A DNA stretch of 41,779 nucleotides. Source: a virus. The notes below the pieces were generated by a model. That model saw only the letters and a program-made list of their open reading frames with translations. It ran no database searches and was not told where the DNA came from. This document shows, one piece after another, positions 1-7,709 of the stretch. Position 1 is the stretch's first letter; every line of letters starts with the position of its first letter. Made by a program: the position numbers and the translations under genes. The stretch is from IMG/VR virus record IMGVR_UViG_3300036761_001014, positions 1 through 41,779 of that record. One strand, 5' to 3'.

Positions 1-2
1 AT

Positions 3-251
3 ATTCCACAAATCGTTACATTCTTGAACCATGCGTTTGCGAAGGCAACGCAAGGAATGGGTCGTGCAGCACGAACCGTTCATAAGGATCTTACTGTAAC
101 AAAGACTGCATTGTATCAACTTCAGGTTGACTTCTGTTACCTGATTGATGATATACAACGTAGTCCGTTATATATTGTTCCAAAACTTGTTGCAGAAGCT
201 AACGAGACGATCGAAAAGCTCTCTCGTAATGTAAAGGTGCAAGAAACTTAA
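3..251 (+). CDS. 5'-truncated gene, unknown protein
   Basis: The reading frame is open from the left edge to a TAA at 249-251 and has no good internal start. A TTG at 24 is in frame but has no Shine-Dalgarno sequence, so the gene almost certainly begins outside the window. The visible 82 residues are hydrophilic and predicted mostly helical, ending in a segment rich in Glu, Lys and Asn. No family is recognised. It lies 57 bases before the next rightward gene. Confidence 0.5.
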   Translation: MPQIVTFLNHAFAKATQGMGRAARTVHKDLTVTKTALYQLQVDFCYLIDDIQRSPLYIVPKLVAEANETIEKLSRNVKVQET

Positions 252-308
252 TACGTTAGCCCAAAACGGAGAACACCACGATTAGTCCGCAATAACATAA
301 ATATATAG

Positions 309-887
309 ATGCGGTTTACTGAACTTTTAGAACAACAAGAGACTTCAAAGTTTCTTTCTACAGTCCAACAATGTTGCCAACAGTTTATCTGTGAGTCAAA
401 GGGGCTTCCTTTGGTCAAAGGACTCCCTTTTGATAGTTCCATATTTCGCGAAGTTAAAGTACGACACCGCAATAAGAACGATGCGTTTATAGAATCGTTC
501 AATCGTGCTTTTATTGACCAACATGGAATTCCAAACATTTATCAACGAGCAATTGTTGCAAATGGATCATATGTTTCACAATGTGATCAAGCATCCTACT
601 ATGTGTTCCCGACGAATGGGTACAAATATCTTTACAATGAAACAGTAACGAGTACGTCACAAGAATATCGTCATACATTTCAACACCTAATTGAACAAAC
701 TGACGATGTGTCAATACGGAAATTATTGTCTGAGCTTGTGTCATATACATATATCTCGACAGCACTTGACGAAGGGATACAGAGTGGTGCTGAGATACTA
801 ATATTTGGAATTAACAAATTTTACGCAATACGACAGGACACATATCCTGAGTACTATAAACTATACAACACCATAAGGAGAACATAA
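309..887 (+). CDS. unknown protein with a possible capsid-targeting N-terminus
   Basis: A 192-aa protein of unknown function. The N-terminus MRFTELLEQQ resembles the short capsid-targeting leader of T4 internal proteins (MKTYQEFIAEA), and L-L-E fits the (L/I)-x-E rule of the T4 prohead protease gp21; this is inference from a very short match. A duplicated KGLP segment at residues 31-42 comes from two tandem palindromic DNA units (396-433). The start is ATG 309 because an in-frame TAG lies directly upstream, but no Shine-Dalgarno sequence is close; the nearest purine-rich match, around 267, is about 37 bases away. The stop overlaps the start of the next gene (TAATG), suggesting translational coupling. 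Confidence 0.75.
   Translation: MRFTELLEQQETSKFLSTVQQCCQQFICESKGLPLVKGLPFDSSIFREVKVRHRNKNDAFIESFNRAFIDQHGIPNIYQRAIVANGSYVSQCDQASYYVFPTNGYKYLYNETVTSTSQEYRHTFQHLIEQTDDVSIRKLLSELVSYTYISTALDEGIQSGAEILIFGINKFYAIRQDTYPEYYKLYNTIRRT
396..433. repeat. two tandem imperfect palindromes in frame
   Basis: Two adjacent 19-base units, 396-414 and 415-433, each begin TCAAAGG and contain a matching CCTTTG or CCCTTTTG arm. Each can form its own hairpin, and the middle arm can also pair with the next unit. They are translated as a duplicated KGLP motif in the 192-aa protein. They could be an in-frame palindromic insertion followed by duplication. Confidence 0.6.
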
Positions 888-1198
888 TGGAGATCAAATC
901 ATTCAAAATGATCAGTGGCGAAGAAATAATTGGTAAAGTTAATGCAGTCATTAATGACGTATGGGTTCTTGAGAGCGTTCGTCTAATTATCACACAAGCA
1001 GCAGGACCAAACAAGCTTGGAGTTGGATTTATGCCATATATTGTCAGCAACATGGAAGGAAAGAATAATATTTACAGACACGCTGTAGCCTGTGAACCAC
1101 AATCAATCGCAAAGGACCTAGAGATGATGTATCTTGAGAACGTTTCAGGATTACAACTTCCCCCATCGGGTTCTGCTAAATCAATCATAATGAGTTAA
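887..1198 (+). CDS. small Sm-like (LSm/Hfq-fold) protein
   Basis: A 103-aa protein opening with the pattern F-K-M-I-S-G-E-E-I-I-G-K-V (residues 6-18), followed by a second beta-strand-like stretch (W-V-L-E-S-V-R-L-I). This resembles the Sm1 region of small Sm-like proteins seen in T4-like environmental phages. Sm/LSm/Hfq proteins form rings that bind RNA; a role in RNA metabolism here is inference. The C-terminal third looks disordered and ends with Pro and Ser residues. The start overlaps the preceding stop, with AAGGAGAA just upstream as a Shine-Dalgarno sequence. The next gene starts one base after its stop. Confidence 0.6.
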   Translation: MEIKSFKMISGEEIIGKVNAVINDVWVLESVRLIITQAAGPNKLGVGFMPYIVSNMEGKNNIYRHAVACEPQSIAKDLEMMYLENVSGLQLPPSGSAKSIIMS

Positions 1199-1199
1199 C

Positions 1200-2162
1200 A
1201 TGGCCGTTATAGTCTTTACGTGTGATACATGCAAGCGGACTCTTGAATTAACTGAAAACAAAACAGGGTTCGAGGTGTTCACTCATTGTATCATTACGCA
1301 AAGTTGTAAGGGGACATTGATTAAGACAGGACGGAAGCTTGGATATCAGACAGGAAAGCCAACACCACTTGCAGTTGGCTTACAAGATTGGAGTCCAAGA
1401 AAGCTTCTGTTCACTCACGAACAAGGACGGCCCGCAACCACATGGAGTATTCGACACAATCTTGGGGTAAACCCAGCTGTGTATGCTTATAAGTTTGTTG
1501 GTGACGATCTTATTGAAATTGAACCATTATCGATTGTGTATATTGATCCAAATTCTGTTGAACTTACATTCAATGATTCTGAAGAAGGATTAGCACAATG
1601 TGTTGCCAGATCTACAGCACCTCCACGATCGGCAATCGTTCCAGTAGCATCACCTGTCGTTGCACAACAAATCTCAACGACAGGTCAACTAACAATTGCA
1701 ACACGAGAACTACTTGCAAACGTTACCATAACAATGCAGTTCCTATCACCCATCGATGCTTCTCCGCTTGTATCGACTAATGTCCCATTTTCAACACTAT
1801 CGTCACTTGCATCACCATGGGGCGATACGGAAATAGTTCTAATTAACGGAAGATCATATCGAGTTAGAACAGCAAATATAGAGTCAATTATTAACTCTCT
1901 TAGTATTGCACAATATGCCCCGTTCTATTTTACTGGAGCATTCTTACCTGGACCTATTCCATATCCACTTGAACAGGTTAATATCCTGCTTGGAAAGTTT
2001 CCATATGCAACAATAGATAAGGATTTTATCCATATTGTGCCCATGTCAACAATCACAACTGCACAAACAGCGATATTGACATATCAAGAAGATGCTGAAT
2101 TATTCGTTCAACCAGAACTAATCAAGCAAATTTACCCACCAATCAGATTTGGTACGTTGTAA
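1200..2162 (+). CDS. zinc-ribbon and virion-like protein
   Basis: A 320-aa protein. The first ~42 residues carry four cysteines (C8, C11, then two more near 30 and 36), spaced like a zinc ribbon. Residues ~65-130 contain W-S-I-R-H-N-L-G-V-N-P and a following run with V-E-L-T-F, a pattern common in phage tail-fibre and other virion proteins. The remainder is beta-rich and Ser/Thr-rich. A structural role is likely but the exact one is unknown. It lies between an Sm-like gene and the gp41 helicase, unlike T4. Its last bases overlap the -35 element of the gp41 promoter. Confidence 0.7.
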   Translation: MAVIVFTCDTCKRTLELTENKTGFEVFTHCIITQSCKGTLIKTGRKLGYQTGKPTPLAVGLQDWSPRKLLFTHEQGRPATTWSIRHNLGVNPAVYAYKFVGDDLIEIEPLSIVYIDPNSVELTFNDSEEGLAQCVARSTAPPRSAIVPVASPVVAQQISTTGQLTIATRELLANVTITMQFLSPIDASPLVSTNVPFSTLSSLASPWGDTEIVLINGRSYRVRTANIESIINSLSIAQYAPFYFTGAFLPGPIPYPLEQVNILLGKFPYATIDKDFIHIVPMSTITTAQTAILTYQEDAELFVQPELIKQIYPPIRFGTL

Positions 2163-2185
2163 CCCAAAAGATTCTATCGTATAAT
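2157..2185 (+). promoter_or_regulatory. sigma70-type promoter for gp41
   Basis: TTGTAA at 2157-2162, a 17-base spacer and a perfect TATAAT at 2180-2185, about 22 bases before the helicase start. The -35 matches four of six consensus bases. The start point would fall near 2192, inside the hairpin described at 2174-2200. Confidence 0.7.
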
Positions 2186-2200
2186 ATCTAATTACGGTAG
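2174..2200 (+). promoter_or_regulatory. hairpin overlapping gp41 promoter and Shine-Dalgarno
   Basis: CTATCGTA (2174-2181) can pair with TACGGTAG (2193-2200), eight pairs with one U-G wobble and an 11-base loop. The right arm runs into the Shine-Dalgarno AGGAG (2199-2203), which sits four bases before ATG 2208. The -10 box lies at the end of the left arm and in the loop. A transcript from the local promoter lacks the left arm; a read-through transcript contains both. Confidence 0.5.
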
Positions 2201-2207
2201 GAGTAAT

Positions 2208-3539
2208 ATGCAGTCAGAAAAGCAAAAACTACTTATAGAGTATCTAATATCATCACCAGATGTTTATGCACTATGTCTTGGTATTGTTAGACCTCAATAC
2301 TTCAATCCTGAATTTCGCAACATTGTCAAGTTTATAGAAAAGTACTATAAAGATTACAGTACAGTTCCATCACTTGAACAGATTTTTGCCGAAACGGATG
2401 TCAAGTTAACAAAGCACATATTAACTCGTGACCAAATTGATTATTGTGCTACAGAGATTGAAACGTTCTGTCGTGATTGTGCAATCGAAGAAGCAATCTT
2501 CGCTTCTCCAGCGTACCTAGAAAAGGGCGATTATGGTAAGATCCGTTCACTAATTTCAGATGCGTTACTTGTATCTTTACATAGAAATGCTGGTGTCGAC
2601 TTTACAGAAGACGCAAGCTATCTAACCAAGACGTTTGAATCGTACAAACCATATCCAACTCTTTGGACAGAGTTTGATGAGATCCTTGAAGGAGGTCTAA
2701 ACAGACAAGAACTTCTAATTGTTGCAGGTAATTCCGGTGCTGGAAAATCTGTTGTTCTAACAAACCTTGCTGTTCGATATGCTGAACAAGGATTGAAGGT
2801 TCTTTACATCACTCTTGAACTTGGTGTACCCGTGGTTTATAAGAGGACAACCTCGATAGCAACAGGAATACCGTCATTCCAAATGATGACAAGAATGACG
2901 GAGGCAATGGAAAAGATACGACAGATGAAGGATTCTCTTCGGCTGGTCATCGAGAAGATGCCTTCGTCAACAAAACCATCACATATTAGGTCGTTTCTTA
3001 AAGAGTTTGAACTTAAACGTGGTTATATTCCTGATGTTTTAATTGTCGACTATCTTGACCTAATGTCGCCAGACGAACACGTCAATGCTGGTGATTTTTT
3101 TACAAAGGACAAACACTCATCAGAAGAACTTCGTGAGATTCTTGTTGACTATGATATGATTGGAATTACAGCTTCACAGTTAAATAGAGAATCTGTTAAG
3201 GCAACGACACATGATCACAGTCACATTGCTGGTGGTATTAGTAAGATTAACACAACAGACGTTCTTGTGACAATTCTTAGAACAGAATCAATGAGAGCAG
3301 CTGGTGAAATAGCATTACAGTTTGGTAAGACAAGAAACAGTGAAGGAACGGGTAGGGTTGTCTATTTGACGTGGTTGAGAACGTTACGAATTGAGAACCG
3401 CAATGACGGTTCTCAAGGATTAAAACTTAACACGAAACCCAATCCATCAAACAAAGACCCAAAAGTAAATAAAACTGATAATACTCCAACAAAGCAAATA
3501 CAACTACTTGATATGTTTGGAGATAAGGAGAAGAAATGA
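2208..3539 (+). CDS. 41: replicative DNA helicase (DnaB-type, T4 gp41)
   Basis: A 443-aa hexameric 5'-3' helicase that unwinds DNA at the replication fork and works with primase; T4 gp41 is 475 aa. Residues 174-181 are the Walker A motif G-N-S-G-A-G-K-S. A Walker B-like I-V-D-Y-L-D-L is near residues 279-285, and the T-A-S-Q-L-N-R segment near 323 matches the family's sensor region (H3). The N-terminal ~130 residues fit the DnaB-like N domain. The C-terminus (~400-443) is Lys/Asn-rich and probably disordered. The start ATG has AGGAG upstream and its own sigma70-type promoter. The stop overlaps the next gene (ATGA). Confidence 0.93.
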   Translation: MQSEKQKLLIEYLISSPDVYALCLGIVRPQYFNPEFRNIVKFIEKYYKDYSTVPSLEQIFAETDVKLTKHILTRDQIDYCATEIETFCRDCAIEEAIFASPAYLEKGDYGKIRSLISDALLVSLHRNAGVDFTEDASYLTKTFESYKPYPTLWTEFDEILEGGLNRQELLIVAGNSGAGKSVVLTNLAVRYAEQGLKVLYITLELGVPVVYKRTTSIATGIPSFQMMTRMTEAMEKIRQMKDSLRLVIEKMPSSTKPSHIRSFLKEFELKRGYIPDVLIVDYLDLMSPDEHVNAGDFFTKDKHSSEELREILVDYDMIGITASQLNRESVKATTHDHSHIAGGISKINTTDVLVTILRTESMRAAGEIALQFGKTRNSEGTGRVVYLTWLRTLRIENRNDGSQGLKLNTKPNPSNKDPKVNKTDNTPTKQIQLLDMFGDKEKK

Positions 3540-3802
3540 AAAAGGTAGAACCAATAACAAAAATTGGAGTCGATAATGTTGAACATGATATTGTCAATCT
3601 TCCAGATAATGTTAAAAAACTAGTTGAACTGTACGAAGAAACAACTCAACGAAAGCAAAATGCTCAAGATGAGCACGTCATTGCAGACGCAGCAATGCAG
3701 ACACTCGCACAGTCAATTATTAATGCTGTTCGTCAACACGTTGCTGAGGTCGTAAAGACCGCAGCAACACAAACAACTGAAAAGGAAGCTGCAAATGGCT
3801 AA
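3536..3802 (+). CDS. small unknown protein
   Basis: An 88-aa hydrophilic protein with a helical, probably coiled-coil central part and an Ala/Thr/Glu-rich C-terminus. No family recognised. It overlaps the helicase stop (ATGA), is preceded by AAGGAG inside the helicase gene, and overlaps the next gene by eight bases. The tight coupling suggests co-translation with gp41, but nothing in the sequence shows a replication function. Confidence 0.75.
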   Translation: MKKVEPITKIGVDNVEHDIVNLPDNVKKLVELYEETTQRKQNAQDEHVIADAAMQTLAQSIINAVRQHVAEVVKTAATQTTEKEAANG

Positions 3803-4265
3803 TTATGAGGACGATGAAGTCAAACTTGAGGTAGGACACGCAGTAGCGATTGAGTACGAAAAAAAGAATTGCGATATCGTAGAACGATTTATCGTTCCTG
3901 TTGCTATTCCTAAAGAATATATCAGAGCTATTGATGTCTCTGGTGACGACTATGACGAAGTCGCTGTTGCAGAAATGGAACATTATGTTACTGAGTATGC
4001 TCAGTACGTTAAGGACCATATGTCTTCAATGTTCACATTCGAAGATTTCGTTGATCATACCTTTAACGAATCGATCGAAGTTCAATGGAAAACATTCAAT
4101 ATTTACGGAATCTGGGAAGTCGATGACATCATTTTCATGGATGATGAAGATTCTGATGAAGATGATGAAGATTCTGATGAAGATTCTGATGAAGATTGGT
4201 CTGATGGCGAAGATGACGAAGACGAAGATGATGAGTCAATTTCCTGGCCTTGGGACAAAGAATAA
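3795..4265 (+). CDS. unknown protein with an acidic Asp/Glu/Ser tail
   Basis: A 156-aa protein. Residues 1-112 look folded; residues ~113-150 are almost entirely Asp, Glu and Ser in a D-S-D-E-D pattern encoded by a short direct repeat. Such acidic tails occur in proteins that mimic DNA or bind basic partners, but this is only a possibility. No family recognised. It overlaps the preceding gene by eight bases. A late promoter and inverted repeat follow it. Confidence 0.75.
   Translation: MANYEDDEVKLEVGHAVAIEYEKKNCDIVERFIVPVAIPKEYIRAIDVSGDDYDEVAVAEMEHYVTEYAQYVKDHMSSMFTFEDFVDHTFNESIEVQWKTFNIYGIWEVDDIIFMDDEDSDEDDEDSDEDSDEDWSDGEDDEDEDDESISWPWDKE
4140..4198 (+). repeat. GATGAAGATTCT-type microrepeat
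   Basis: Short direct repeats of GATGAAGATTCT and GATGAAGAT inside the acidic tail of the 156-aa gene. They probably arose by slippage and could vary in copy number between isolates. Confidence 0.7.
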
Positions 4266-4279
4266 TCTTGTGCAATAAA

Positions 4280-4334
4280 TCGTTGTGTCACAATAAATAC
4301 TCTAAACACACTGAGGTTTGTTATGACACAACGA
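4280..4334 (+). promoter_or_regulatory. 11-bp inverted repeat hiding a start codon, with a nested promoter
   Basis: TCGTTGTGTCA (4280-4290) is the exact reverse complement of TGACACAACGA (4324-4334). The right arm includes the last two bases of the ATG at 4323-4325 and the following codons. The 33-base interval holds the late promoter AATAAATA and the Shine-Dalgarno GAGG. RNA reading through from upstream could hide the start codon; RNA starting at the late promoter cannot. Confidence 0.75.
4292..4299 (+). promoter_or_regulatory. T4-type late promoter AATAAATA
   Basis: Seven of eight bases match the T4 late consensus TATAAATA, 23 bases before ATG 4323. It lies inside the interval of the 11-bp inverted repeat. 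Confidence 0.6.
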
Positions 4335-5612
4335 AACAAAATTAAAGAGAGTGCTGCTGGTGGTGCTGTAGGTGGTGGTGCTGTCGCTGCTGTTCCTTCT
4401 CGTCTTCTCAAGGGGTCCACTGGAATCCGTCGTCGCCAGAAAGTTGCTGGTATTCCTGTAATCAAATACAAAAACGAGGCAAACGACGTTCTTAACAAAC
4501 TATCGCTTCGTCAAAGTTTCCTTACAGGTCTTCTTAACGAATACGCACAAAATATGTTCTCTCCTGCTGATGTAGAGGGAAAGATGCGGGCTGCTGAGAA
4601 GAAAATGGACTTTCAACAAAATACAATTGCTTTCGGTCTTCAAGATGACCAGGGCAATATCGTAAAAGTCTACGTTCGTCCAGAACAAGCTAATGACTTT
4701 CAACAAGCTGTGTCATCACAATTAGAGGACGCAGTTAACACTTCTGCGGAGATTGCAGAACTTCTGTTTAACCTTCACAACCGGTTTGACATTGTTCACA
4801 CTGAATGGCCAAATATTGCTGAAGATCAAGAAGAGGAACTTCCAGCTGGGGGTGAGGGAGATGTTGAGGGTGGTGATGAAGGAGAGCTACCAGATTTAGA
4901 GGGCATGGACGAAGTTCCACCTGGCGATGAGGGAGCAATGGCTCCAAGTCCCGATGAAGGTGTTAAGTCTGCACTTAATAAAGTGATTGACATGCTCAAG
5001 TCCGATGCAGAAGCACGTAAGGCTGAAGCTGATGCTAAGGCTGCTGAGGCGCGCGCAAAAGAAGCTGAATACACCGCACAGATTGCTACACAGAAAGTTC
5101 GTTCCGAACAAGAAGTTCTCGATGCTGAAGCGTACTACCGTCAGAAGAAGGAAGACCAGAAAGAAGCAAGAAAACTTACAATGTTGGCTAAGTACCGTCA
5201 CGATCAAGCACGTGAAACAGAAGATGGAATGGTTCAGGGAATGTTTGGTGAAGGATATCGCCAGTATAGTGGTGTTGATCGACAACTTGATGGCGATGGT
5301 TGGGAAGAAAATGGCGGAATAGGTCTTTGGTCGAATCCACATTATACAGTTTGGGTTGATACAAATCCAGGTGAGATAATTATTGTATATCCAATTCGTA
5401 ATAACGGCGCTTTTAGGAACTCAGAAGATGATTTTGTTACAATGGTTAGGACTTATGAAGAACTTCAAGATTGGCTGAATGATACTGTCAGTGAGCATAA
5501 CCAACGTCTTCCACAAGGTGTAACAAATGGGACATTCGATTATGCCAAACAAGAAAGTGAATGGCACGAAGAAGACAAAAGACGTCGCGTTGAAAACAAT
5601 TGGGATAGGTAA
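4323..5612 (+). CDS. unknown late protein with Gly/Ala N-terminus and coiled coil
   Basis: A 429-aa protein of unknown function. The N-terminus is basic and then Gly/Ala-rich; I-K-E at residues 7-9 would fit a prohead protease site. Residues ~165-215 are acidic and Gly/Pro-rich. Residues ~225-295 form a long Ala/Glu/Lys helix, probably a coiled coil. Residues 310-429 look globular, with several Trp and Tyr. A late promoter and the 11-bp inverted repeat around its start suggest tightly late expression, so an internal or assembly protein of the virion is possible. GAGG six bases upstream supports this start. The stop overlaps the next ATG (TAATG). Confidence 0.8.
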   Translation: MTQRNKIKESAAGGAVGGGAVAAVPSRLLKGSTGIRRRQKVAGIPVIKYKNEANDVLNKLSLRQSFLTGLLNEYAQNMFSPADVEGKMRAAEKKMDFQQNTIAFGLQDDQGNIVKVYVRPEQANDFQQAVSSQLEDAVNTSAEIAELLFNLHNRFDIVHTEWPNIAEDQEEELPAGGEGDVEGGDEGELPDLEGMDEVPPGDEGAMAPSPDEGVKSALNKVIDMLKSDAEARKAEADAKAAEARAKEAEYTAQIATQKVRSEQEVLDAEAYYRQKKEDQKEARKLTMLAKYRHDQARETEDGMVQGMFGEGYRQYSGVDRQLDGDGWEENGGIGLWSNPHYTVWVDTNPGEIIIVYPIRNNGAFRNSEDDFVTMVRTYEELQDWLNDTVSEHNQRLPQGVTNGTFDYAKQESEWHEEDKRRRVENNWDR

Positions 5613-5947
5613 TGTTCAATAAACTAACATTCAAACAATATCTCGATCTGATGGAGCAAGATCAACTTGGTCAATTGGATACACAACTTGCACAGATAAA
5701 AAATCAACAGGCTATTACTCTTGCACAAAAGGCTCGTGATACAAAGAAATACGATGACAAAAACGTTCAGTTACAACGTACTGTTATGTCACTAACGCAG
5801 AAACAAGCTGCTGAACAAAAGAGAGTCAATGCAGAGCAAGCCAAGAATGACAAAGCAGCAAATCAAAAACCAGGTACACAACCAGCTCAGACAGCTCAAA
5901 CAGGCTTTCAAGGACAACAAGCTCCAGGAAAAGCATCTTTCCCATAA
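5612..5947 (+). CDS. small Gln/Lys/Ala-rich protein with a possible capsid-targeting leader
   Basis: A 111-aa protein. Residues 5-15 (L-T-F-K-Q-Y-L-D-L-M-E) resemble the T4 capsid-targeting sequence, ending in L-M-E, which fits the gp21 cleavage rule. The rest is a hydrophilic helix rich in Gln, Ala and Lys, then a disordered Gln/Pro/Gly tail, a composition like packaged internal proteins. No domain recognised; the internal-protein idea is inference. Start and stop both overlap neighbouring genes in TAATG form. Confidence 0.7.
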   Translation: MFNKLTFKQYLDLMEQDQLGQLDTQLAQIKNQQAITLAQKARDTKKYDDKNVQLQRTVMSLTQKQAAEQKRVNAEQAKNDKAANQKPGTQPAQTAQTGFQGQQAPGKASFP

Positions 5948-6603
5948 TGTTTACACACAAGCCCGTTAGTGTTCCAAACCTACCGGCAACAATGACAAAT
6001 AAACAAAGGTGGTATCTAACCCCTGATGGTCAGTACTATCCTTCAATAACAACCGTTCTTGGTGCAAAAGAAAAACCGTACCTTGTTGAATGGAGGAACT
6101 CTCTTGGTCATCAAAAGGCCGACAAAGAGATGGAACGTGCTGCTAAGCGCGGTACAGCTGTTCACGAAGTTGCTGAACGGTATCTTAACAACGAAGAAAA
6201 TCCAACAAGGGACCACGACAATTCAACTGTCAAACTATTCAATCAATTGAAGATATACATCGACAAGATTGATAATATCTACCTCCAAGAAAAGTCTCTA
6301 TATAGTGACGTTCTTCAAGTGGCTGGGCGAGTCGATTGTATTGCTGATTTTGCTGGTGTCCCATCAATCATTGATTTTAAATCATCAACAAACATGAAGC
6401 ACACTTGGATGGTTGAAGACTATTACTTACAGGAAACATTCTACTGTCTTGCATTTGCAGAACGTACCCAGATTGAAATACCACAAATTGTCACTCTGAT
6501 TACAGTCGAAAAGGGACTACCGTTGGTGTTTAAGAAGTCAATTCAGCCATATATTGTTCCTTTGACATTACGGATCAAAGAGTTCTATCAAAAGTTCGTA
6601 TAA
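5947..6603 (+). CDS. PD-(D/E)XK exonuclease, MGME1/RecB-like
   Basis: A 218-aa nuclease of the Cas4/RecB/MGME1 group that cuts single-stranded DNA ends; in phages it is linked to recombination or genome processing. Visible motifs: Y-P-S-I-T-T-V-L near residue 27, R-G-T-A-V-H-E near 68-74, G-R-V-D near 129-132, I-D-F-K-S-S near 142-147, and Y-Y-L-Q near 160. The metal ligands would be the His, the Asp of G-R-V-D and the Asp of I-D-F-K, with Lys as catalytic base. It is full length for the compact phage forms. The TAA stop overlaps the late promoter of the next gene. Confidence 0.85.
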   Translation: MFTHKPVSVPNLPATMTNKQRWYLTPDGQYYPSITTVLGAKEKPYLVEWRNSLGHQKADKEMERAAKRGTAVHEVAERYLNNEENPTRDHDNSTVKLFNQLKIYIDKIDNIYLQEKSLYSDVLQVAGRVDCIADFAGVPSIIDFKSSTNMKHTWMVEDYYLQETFYCLAFAERTQIEIPQIVTLITVEKGLPLVFKKSIQPYIVPLTLRIKEFYQKFV

Positions 6604-6606
6604 ATA
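6599..6606 (+). promoter_or_regulatory. T4-type late promoter TATAAATA
   Basis: Exact match to the T4 late consensus, 21 bases before ATG 6628 and overlapping the stop codon of the nuclease gene. Confidence 0.75.
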
Positions 6607-6627
6607 ACAATAAACAGGACATTCGAT

Positions 6628-7662
6628 ATGAAATTTGATGACGTCAAAACACTAGAACGAACATTCCTCTCAGGTAAGGTTTCTTCATTTCCTGACCGTC
6701 TATCAATTGGTGAGATAACATACAACTTCTTTGCCGATCGAACAAACAATGTTCGATCGATGTACAACGATAAATTCAAACCAACTATCGTTTATAGTCC
6801 TGACGAAAGGACACCAACCGACCACAGTCTCGTATTTGTCTGGGGCCTTAATAAGAAAGGACAAATTGCACCTAGTGGAATTATTACTTTGCCACAATCT
6901 ATGGCATATAGTAACAGTCTTCATGGTACACCCAATAGTCCTCAGATACAACCAACACAGAGAGTACCTACAGGAAAAGAAACGTCTGTAAATGGTGTCA
7001 TCGATGCTAGTGGTCAACACGGTACTCCATCGATGAATTTCGATCCATCAAATCCCTTTGGACAACAAGATGAGGAACAGCCACTTAATCAACAAACCGA
7101 AAAAGAATCTGATCGTGTTAATAAGGTTAAGACCGATTACGATGCACGTACAATTGGCTCAACAATTGAAGTCACTATAATCGGATTCAACCAAAACATG
7201 CCAATTGTTGGGAAGGTTGATACAGGTGCTACATACTGTTCTCTCCATGCAGAAGAACTACGTATTCGACCAGATCCGCTATCAACAGAAAACGCTGACC
7301 TCGTATCATTCATTTTTAACGACCGTCGTTATACAGTTCCCGTTGTTGACTATCAGGCAATAGCATCAGCTGATGGTGGAGTTAACCAACGACCTGTCAT
7401 AACGTTCAACGTTAAAATCAAGGACGAATTGCATGAGGATATTATGTTCAATCTCAACGATCGGTCAAACATGGAAGATCCATTGTTAATTGGAATGAAC
7501 CTTCTTAAGAAGGGAAAATTCCTCATTGATCCAAAAATGGAATCATTCGACTGGCAATCACTCAACAATATATTGATTGAATTCACACCCATTGAATATG
7601 AAGAGCCTAAAACCACAAATGAAGAAGTTGTCCGCCTTCTCCTTAAATTGATGGAAAAGTAA
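6628..7662 (+). CDS. late retropepsin-like aspartic protease
   Basis: A 344-aa protein. The C-terminal domain (~165-325) resembles the PF05618/RimB-type retropepsin-like family: D198-T-G-A with downstream S-L-H-A, then R-P-V-I near 255 and D-R-S-N-M-E-D-P-L-L-I-G-M-N near 277-290. A single D-T-G per chain implies a homodimer. The N-terminal ~95 residues are a separate unknown domain, joined by a Gln/Pro/Ser-rich linker. T4 uses a serine protease (gp21) for head maturation, so this one's substrate is unknown; the exact late promoter suggests virion assembly or maturation. AGGA lies upstream of ATG 6628. Confidence 0.75.
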   Translation: MKFDDVKTLERTFLSGKVSSFPDRLSIGEITYNFFADRTNNVRSMYNDKFKPTIVYSPDERTPTDHSLVFVWGLNKKGQIAPSGIITLPQSMAYSNSLHGTPNSPQIQPTQRVPTGKETSVNGVIDASGQHGTPSMNFDPSNPFGQQDEEQPLNQQTEKESDRVNKVKTDYDARTIGSTIEVTIIGFNQNMPIVGKVDTGATYCSLHAEELRIRPDPLSTENADLVSFIFNDRRYTVPVVDYQAIASADGGVNQRPVITFNVKIKDELHEDIMFNLNDRSNMEDPLLIGMNLLKKGKFLIDPKMESFDWQSLNNILIEFTPIEYEEPKTTNEEVVRLLLKLMEK

Positions 7663-7709
7663 ACAGATAACCCTGTGATATATACCTCTATAATAGGAGG
7701 ACATATAAG

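Noticed and set aside
296-303. CATAAATA as a late promoter for the 192-aa gene
   Set aside because: It ends only five bases before ATG 309, whereas the other late promoters lie 18-32 bases away; RNA would begin at or after the start codon.
4103-4498. 131-aa minus-strand frame rich in Ser
   Set aside because: It is the antisense of the acidic Asp/Glu repeat and the start of the 429-aa gene, with no ribosome site.
7690-7697. TATAAT just before AGGAGG as a promoter for the oxygenase-like gene
   Set aside because: No -35 element at 16-18 bases (GATAAC or similar), and the RNA start would fall in or after the ribosome site.
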